NCBI RefSeq assembly: GCF_031119625.1
Contig: NZ_JAVHZV010000029.1
Coordinates: 434,001-498,000, forward strand
Length of the DNA: 64,000 bases
Direction of reading: 5' to 3'
Origin: Pseudomonas sp. G34
GTDB lineage: Bacteria > Pseudomonadota > Gammaproteobacteria > Pseudomonadales > Pseudomonadaceae
The notes beneath the pieces were generated by a model that made no database searches, had not been told where the DNA came from, and was given only the letters and a program-made list of their open reading frames with translations. Positions 59,202-64,000 of this stretch are shown here, in pieces (position 1 is the stretch's first letter; every line of letters starts with the position of its first letter). A program made the translations under genes and the position numbers.

Positions 59202-60123
59202 TTATCGTAGCTGCTCGATGAGCCATTCGCTGACGGTGGTGGTTTCGATCTGGCGCTCGGCATTGTAGGTCTGCGCCTTGGGCCAGGCCACGCCCTTGCC
59301 CCTGGGCAAAAACCGCCCTGTATTTACGCATCGAGTCATCGGGATGGGCAGCCAGTTCGGCTTCGAGCACGGGCAACGTCCACGCCACGCGTTCAACCTG
59401 GCGATCCAGGGTCTGATCGATGATGTCTGCAAGCTGGCGGTAGGTGACCGTATCGCCAGCCGTGAAGGTCACCTGGTTGACCCGTTCGGGATCGAACAGG
59501 AGGCTGACAGTGAGACGGGCGATGTCTTCGGGCGTGGTAACCGTGACCGCCGTATCCCAACTGCCCAAGGCACGCACCCGATCGTGCTGCAGATCGACGA
59601 CGCCAAACGCCGGCTCGAACAGGAAACTGGTGACCATGCCGGTAGCGATGATCTGCCACTGCAGTCGCGACTGGGCGCGCAGCAACTGGCGTACATCGAG
59701 CTGTTCGTCGAACAGGTCCTGGGGGCTGCCGTAGCCGATCTGGTCATAGTCCACACCGAACTGCCAGGGCACATAGTGCTTCACCGCCGAGCGCAGGGCC
59801 GCACGGGTCAGCTTGAGTTGCATGCCCGGCCCGGCGACGAAGCCAAGACAGCTGATCAGCCTGTCGAAGCCACTGAACAGCGTGGCGAGCGACTGCTCGC
59901 TGTCGTTCACCACATCTGCCGTCACCACGCTGACCCCGAGCCTGTCGAGCTCGGCGAGAAGCTGGCGTTTATCGGCTGACGCAGCGCCCGGTGCCGAGGG
60001 CCGCAGCATGACGGTTACCCGTACGCCAGGCTGGCCTGCCAGCTCATGCAGCAGGGCCATGCCGAGCTCCCCGGCGCCCAGTACCAGGATGTTGTCGGTT
60101 GTTGCCAGAGGGCTTGGTTGCAT
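59202..60123 (-). CDS. NmrA-like reductase, chromosomal copy, with a C-terminal frameshift
   Basis: The N-terminal 270 residues (ILVLGAGELGMALL, HYVPWQFGVDYDQIG, QDLFDEQLDVRQLLR) match the prophage gene at 11235-12179. The reading frame as given runs off at about residue 272. Removing one base from the CCCC run at 59299-59302 restores the expected AQGKGVAWPKAQTYN and a stop at 59202. It is either a sequencing error or a natural frameshift that replaces the last 35 residues. It is divergent from the second hxlR gene. Confidence 0.82.
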
Positions 60124-60186
60124 CGCAGACTCCCGTAGAACGCTCAGTAAGATGCGTTCATCCTGTCACCCCTGACGAACATTCAG

Positions 60187-60208
60187 AAGAAGGCACACGC
60201 GTGATACC
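60187..60208. promoter_or_regulatory. Conserved hxlR operator, chromosomal copy
   Basis: AAGAA followed by GGCACACGCGTGATACC, identical to the prophage site at 11148-11169 except for one central base. It ends 11 bases before the hxlR start. The NmrA-side GTGACAG and CATCTTA blocks are also shared between the two loci. Confidence 0.7.
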
Positions 60209-60219
60209 GCATGGATACG

Positions 60220-60615
60220 ATGACCGAGGATGAGGTGATTCGCGTTGCCCAGGCCGCCTGCGATGCCCTCAGTGACGAAGACGACACGCTCAAGCGCGAG
60301 GTGCTGACCCACGCCGGCAATCGCTGGTCGCTGGGCATCGTTCACGCGCTGGGCACCCAGGGCAAACTGCGCCATGCCGAGCTTGGTCGACGCTTGCCGG
60401 GCGTCACGCAACGCATGCTGACCCGCAGCCTGCGGCAGCTCGAAAGAGACGGCTTGATCAGCCGCTTCGACCACGGCGAAGTGCCACCGCGGGTCGATTA
60501 CCAGCTGACACCGCTGGGCCGCAGCTTTCTGGCACGTATGGTGCCGCTGTGGATGTGGCTGCTCGAACACACCGAGGATTTTCGCAGCGCGCGGGTGCGC
60601 TTCGACGAAGCCTGA
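60220..60615 (+). CDS. HxlR-family regulator, chromosomal copy
   Basis: A 131-residue winged-helix protein: HAGNRWSLGIVHALG, RRLPGVTQRMLTRSLRQLERDGL and VPPRVDYQLTPLG. The start at the second ATG (MTEDEVIRVAQ) aligns with the prophage paralogue; the first ATG at 60211 lies almost on the operator. It controls the divergent NmrA-like gene. The pair duplicates the prophage module at 10.7-12.2 kb. Confidence 0.9.
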   Translation: MTEDEVIRVAQAACDALSDEDDTLKREVLTHAGNRWSLGIVHALGTQGKLRHAELGRRLPGVTQRMLTRSLRQLERDGLISRFDHGEVPPRVDYQLTPLGRSFLARMVPLWMWLLEHTEDFRSARVRFDEA

Positions 60616-60743
60616 GGCACAGGCGAAGAAAACAGCGAAGCATTCACCGGGGTGAATTAACCGCAATGTATCCCGGCACTCATGGTCGATCTAGGCACAG
60701 GCGCTCGACACCTCAGTGCCACGTATCAGGACCCCGGGTACCC

Positions 60744-61283
60744 ATGAAAGATGCAACGTTTTGCCCGCTCGCCACAGTCAGCCGGTTTTGCCGGGGAGCC
60801 GCTAGCGTGCTTGCGGTGGCGGCCAGCCTTGTACTCCTCGCCGGCTGCGCAGCCAACGACGAAAGCGGGGACGAGGCGGTTTCGCAAGATTCGCCCCCTG
60901 CCTCGACCAGCACCAAGCTGTCCCCGCTCGATGAACAGGACATCGCCGCCAACCCGCTGAAGGGCGAATTGATCTGCGCCTTTTCGGTGGGGCGCAGCAC
61001 GCTGCTCTATGCCGCCGGCAACGTCGCCAGCCAGGCTGATGCTGACGCCATCGTGAAGTTCGCCGATCAGGTGATGACGGTGCGGGCGCCCGGTGGTTTC
61101 GATCAGATGCTGCACGGCACGACATTCAAGGGTGAACGACTGGTAGCCGAGGTTAAGCTTGCCGAGCAGCCCCGCAAGGCCGATGGTGATGGCGCGTCTG
61201 CCTACCCGCCCGCCACGCTCACCTACATTCGCAACGACAGTGCGATGCGCTCGGTGCAAGGCAAGTGGGAGTGCGGGCCGTAA
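60744..61283 (+). CDS. Putative lipoprotein
   Basis: A 179-residue protein with a signal peptide and lipobox LVLLAGC, Cys35 being the lipidation site. The mature part is mixed alpha/beta with one more Cys (LICAFSVG). No family is recognised. It is likely anchored in the outer membrane (Ala follows the Cys). A strong hairpin follows the stop and separates it from the convergent chemoreceptor. Confidence 0.8.
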   Translation: MKDATFCPLATVSRFCRGAASVLAVAASLVLLAGCAANDESGDEAVSQDSPPASTSTKLSPLDEQDIAANPLKGELICAFSVGRSTLLYAAGNVASQADADAIVKFADQVMTVRAPGGFDQMLHGTTFKGERLVAEVKLAEQPRKADGDGASAYPPATLTYIRNDSAMRSVQGKWECGP

Positions 61284-61311
61284 GGGGGCGATCGCTACCG
61301 TTATCGCCCCC
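61284..61311. terminator. Hairpin between the lipoprotein and chemoreceptor genes
   Basis: GGGGGCGAT / ATCGCCCCC, a 9-bp perfect stem immediately after the lipoprotein stop. There is no T run, so its terminator strength is uncertain. Confidence 0.55.
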
Positions 61312-61343
61312 TGGTTGCAGCCACTGCACCAGCCAGCTCGTTT

Positions 61344-62975
61344 CTAGACCTTGAAGCGGGCAACGAGAACATTCAGGTCCAGCGCCAGGCGAGCCAGCTC
61401 GCTGCATGCGGCAGCGGTCTGGTTGGCGCCTGAAGCACTCTGTATCGACAGATCGCGAATACTGACCAGGTTGCGATCGACCTCACGGGCCACATGGGCT
61501 TGCTCTTCCGATGCGGTGGCGATCTGCAGGTTGCGTTCGTTGATCTGGCCGATGGCTTCGACGATCTGCTCCAGCGAGCGGCCGGCTTCGTCAGCCACTT
61601 GCAGCGTATTGGTGGCCTCGTTGCTGCTGGCCTGCATGGCCAGCACCGCGCTTTCGGTGCCAGTTTGTATGGCGCCGATCATCTGTTCAATTTCCTGCGT
61701 CGACGCCGAAGTACGGTGGGCCAGGCCACGCACTTCATCGGCAACTACCGCGAAACCACGGCCATGTTCGCCAGCACGCGCCGCTTCGATCGCTGCGTTC
61801 AGGGCCAGCAGGTTGGTCTGGTCCGCCACATTGCGGATGACATCCAGCACCTTGCTGATATCCCGTGCCTGTGCCGCCAGGCCCTCAACCTGCGCGGAGG
61901 AATCGAGCACGTTGTCCGACAGCTTGCGGATCGCCGACACGGTGCGTTCTACATGCTGATAACCGGATTTGGCTGACCCCGTGGATTCGCGGGCGGCATC
62001 CGAGGCACCGCTCGCGTTGCGCGATACTTCCTCGACAGCGGCGCTCATCTCGGTAACCGCTGTCGCCGCCTGATCAATTTCCGCGTTCTGATTCTGCATC
62101 ACCCGCGTGCTTTCCTCGGTCACCGCGGCCATCTCCTCCGCGGCAGATGCCAACTGCGTGGACGACTCGCTGATTTGCCGAATCGCCTGATTGAGATTTC
62201 GTTGCATGAGCGCCTGGGCGGCCTGCAGGCGGCTGGCTTCGTCCTTGCCAGTGACGCTGATGGTTCTGGTCAGATCGCCCGCCGCGATACTCTCCGCACT
62301 CAGCATGGCTTCATTGATGGGCCTGGAGATCGAGCGGGTCAGCAAGGTGGCCAGTAAAATGGTCAGAACCAAGGCAACGGCGATGGTTACCATTACCCCA
62401 GTTCGCCCGTGGTTATAGGTTTCGCTGGCGTTGACGCCAGCTTGCTTGGCACCAGCGGCGTTGAAGGCAATCAATGCGTCGAGTTGCTGCTGCAGCGTCG
62501 CACCTAGTTCGCGGCCGCTGCCGTTGACCAGGCTCAACGCCTGGGCTGTTTGCTGCTGGCGCAACAGATCCATCACCTGCTTTTGCATATCGAGATAGCG
62601 CTGGGCACTGTCGAATACGCGTTGAAAAACCTGGCCCTCTTCTCCGGGCATCAGCAAGTCGCGTTGATAACGGGCCAGAACCTCCTCGAGCGAGGAGCGG
62701 TAGCCCTGTATTGCAGTGTCATCCACACCCCCTGCATTCGTGCCTTCACTCGAAGCCAGAACCCGTAAGGTTTCCAGACGAATGTTGAGCAGATCCTTCT
62801 GCATTTCACCCGATGCCTGGATGCTGGCCATCCAGTTGGTCTCGATATCCTGTTCGGCAAGATAGAGATCAGTGAGCCTGGATAACGAAAAAAAACCCAG
62901 TGCCACGACCAGGAGCGAAATCAAGGCGAAGCAAAAAGCCGCCCGAGGGGCGATGTTGAAATTCCGAAAAGACAT
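61344..62975 (-). CDS. Methyl-accepting chemotaxis protein
   Basis: A 543-residue transducer. TM1 (about 8-32) and TM2 (about 190-212) frame a periplasmic four-helix sensor domain. A HAMP linker (RSISRPINEAM...) and a long MA signalling domain follow, with the hairpin tip IRNVADQTNLLALNAAIEAARAGE. The chosen ATG (MSFRNFNIAP) is 26 residues inside a longer frame whose start looks less likely. The ligand is unknown; it ends with VARFKV, without a CheR-binding pentapeptide. Confidence 0.94.
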   Translation of the reverse strand: MSFRNFNIAPRAAFCFALISLLVVALGFFSLSRLTDLYLAEQDIETNWMASIQASGEMQKDLLNIRLETLRVLASSEGTNAGGVDDTAIQGYRSSLEEVLARYQRDLLMPGEEGQVFQRVFDSAQRYLDMQKQVMDLLRQQQTAQALSLVNGSGRELGATLQQQLDALIAFNAAGAKQAGVNASETYNHGRTGVMVTIAVALVLTILLATLLTRSISRPINEAMLSAESIAAGDLTRTISVTGKDEASRLQAAQALMQRNLNQAIRQISESSTQLASAAEEMAAVTEESTRVMQNQNAEIDQAATAVTEMSAAVEEVSRNASGASDAARESTGSAKSGYQHVERTVSAIRKLSDNVLDSSAQVEGLAAQARDISKVLDVIRNVADQTNLLALNAAIEAARAGEHGRGFAVVADEVRGLAHRTSASTQEIEQMIGAIQTGTESAVLAMQASSNEATNTLQVADEAGRSLEQIVEAIGQINERNLQIATASEEQAHVAREVDRNLVSIRDLSIQSASGANQTAAACSELARLALDLNVLVARFKV

Positions 62976-63356
62976 TTGGTGCACCAATAAGGAGGAGTCG
63001 ATTACCAACGCCTCCTTGTCGGTCACGCTACAGCAGCCACGGCTGATGAACATTACAGTAGTATTAAAATGACACTAATGATCATATGAAATAAAGCGCT
63101 ACAAGGAAGAGTCGGCAATACCCTAACGATATTCTTAGTTTTTATCTTTTATATCAAAGAGTTGCGAAAAATTCGCCATTCGTACAACGAGACAGACGGT
63201 AGCTGGATGGGGCAGCAGCCCCCGATTAGAAACCGTGTGTGAGAGAGACATGATGCGCGGCTATTCAACGCCCATTTGATGGCTCAAGAGGGCCGCCAGC
63301 GAATGAACCCGGCTTGCTGCGCAGCAGCCTGTCCAGCTGGCAGCTCGACGCTGCAC
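62976..63356. other. Intergenic region upstream of the chemoreceptor
   Basis: A 381-base stretch, AT-rich in its first 200 bases, presumably holding the chemoreceptor promoter. I see no convincing gene, tRNA or terminator in it. Confidence 0.5.
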
Positions 63357-63776
63357 TCAGGCCGAGCGCTGCCTTTCCAGCGCAGCGAACAGGTACATGC
63401 CAGCCAGCATGGCAGACACGAATAACAGGGCCTGCCAATGCCAGGTCAGCAACAGCACCACCGCAGGCCCCGGACAGATTCCCGCGATACCCCAGCCCGC
63501 ACCGAACAACAGGCTGCCACCGACCAGGCGGGCATCCACCTCACGCCTGGCCGGCAGCTGCATGGGCGTACCTGACAGCGAGCGTTTATGCTTGCCTGCC
63601 CAATTCATGGGAATCGCGGCCACCGCGATGGCCCCGACCATGACCGGGGCCAATGACGGGTCCCAGGCGCCTGCCACATCGAGAAAGGCCAGTACCTTGG
63701 CGGGATTTGCCATACCGGCCAACAGCAGGCCCAGGCCGAATAGCAACCCGGCGAAAAATGCGCTCACCCTGGCCAT
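63357..63776 (-). CDS. YeeE/YedE-type (DUF6691) transporter subunit
   Basis: A 139-residue membrane protein with four helices. Conserved features are GLLFGLGLLLAGMANPAKVLAFLD at the N-terminus and GAGWGIAGICPGPA with a single Cys, the half-transporter pattern of the sulfur-compound permease family. The start follows a two-base gap after the upstream partner. Together the two would form a pore for thiosulfate-like or sulfite-like compounds. Confidence 0.9.
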   Translation of the reverse strand: MARVSAFFAGLLFGLGLLLAGMANPAKVLAFLDVAGAWDPSLAPVMVGAIAVAAIPMNWAGKHKRSLSGTPMQLPARREVDARLVGGSLLFGAGWGIAGICPGPAVVLLLTWHWQALLFVSAMLAGMYLFAALERQRSA

Positions 63777-63778
63777 GT

Positions 63779-64000
63779 TCAAGCCCCCAGCACATGACGA
63801 ATCAGGTACACCGTGGCGAAACCGGTGGCCATGAAGCATACCGTGGCAACGAGCGAGCGCGGGGCCAGCCGCGAGATTCCACATACCCCATGACCGCTCG
63901 TGCAACCCGAGCCATAACGCACGCCCACCCCGACCAACACGCCGGCCAGGATCAATGCGGGCCAGCCGCTATCGATTGCGATCTCCGGCAAGGCGGCGAA
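63779..64000 (-). CDS. YeeE/YedE-type transporter subunit (partial)
   Basis: The C-terminal 73 residues of the first half-transporter; the N-terminus is beyond the window. VGVRYGSGCTSGHGVCGISRLAPRSL carries the Cys-containing motif through which the substrate passes in YeeE-type channels. It ends two bases before its DUF6691 partner, so the two genes are one operon. Confidence 0.9.
   Translation of the reverse strand, partial: FAALPEIAIDSGWPALILAGVLVGVGVRYGSGCTSGHGVCGISRLAPRSLVATVCFMATGFATVYLIRHVLGA

Overview
The window is high-GC DNA from a Pseudomonas-type gammaproteobacterium. Two things point to this genus: several small families typical of it (DUF1652, DUF1654, DUF3509-like, DUF3820), and the chromosomal order tRNA cluster - folD - cysS - glnS - ppiB - lpxH, which matches the P. 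aeruginosa PA1792-PA1796 neighbourhood. The species cannot be fixed from the sequence alone.

Bases 1 to about 24,148 are the right part of a P2-like (myovirus) prophage inserted at the 3' end of a tRNA-Leu(UAG) gene; its left end lies outside the window. It carries a tail module in P2 order (tail fibre end, Tfa, sheath FI, tube FII, E/E' with a -1 frameshift site, tape measure T, U, D). Next come small cargo genes (a CheY-like regulator and DUF families) and an SOS-controlled umuD-umuC pair sharing a LexA box with a DUF1654 gene. A divergent hxlR / NmrA-reductase pair follows, then a minus-strand cargo block downstream of the repressor that includes an AT-rich cassette of unknown membrane proteins (12.9-15.1 kb). 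The early region runs cox-like, cII-like, ogr-like, a large primase-helicase, a second stand-alone ATPase and the integrase. Three early genes sit behind near-identical hairpin leaders.

Bases 24,149 to 36,000 are core chromosome: tRNA-Leu, tRNA-His and tRNA-Arg, folD, a UvrD-like helicase, cysS, glnS, ppiB, lpxH, miaE, a copper-linked tandem DUF305 gene behind a CueR-type promoter, a universal stress protein, a DUF3820 gene and a glutaredoxin-like gene. From 35.6 to 47.6 kb there are cadR/cadA (cadmium/zinc efflux), a GST, an aminotransferase divergent from a MarR regulator with two matching palindromes, a LysE exporter, a BenE transporter, a BASS-family transporter, an NADP-dependent reductase and an MscS-type channel.

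From 47.6 to 54.2 kb a minus-strand operon sits behind a clear cobalamin riboswitch. It encodes a binding protein, permease and ATPase of the BtuFCD/FecBCDE type, then a pseudoazurin-like copper protein, an MFS transporter, an OprD-family porin and a small exported protein. The mixture is unusual and is the most attractive candidate for an undescribed metabolic or transport system. Next to it are zinc-independent ribosomal proteins L31/L36 (probable Zur control), mntP behind a yybP-ykoY manganese riboswitch, and nhaA. The right end holds an orphan PotF-like binding protein, a second hxlR / NmrA pair with the same operator as the prophage pair, a lipoprotein, a chemoreceptor and a two-gene YeeE-type sulfur-compound transporter cut by the window edge.
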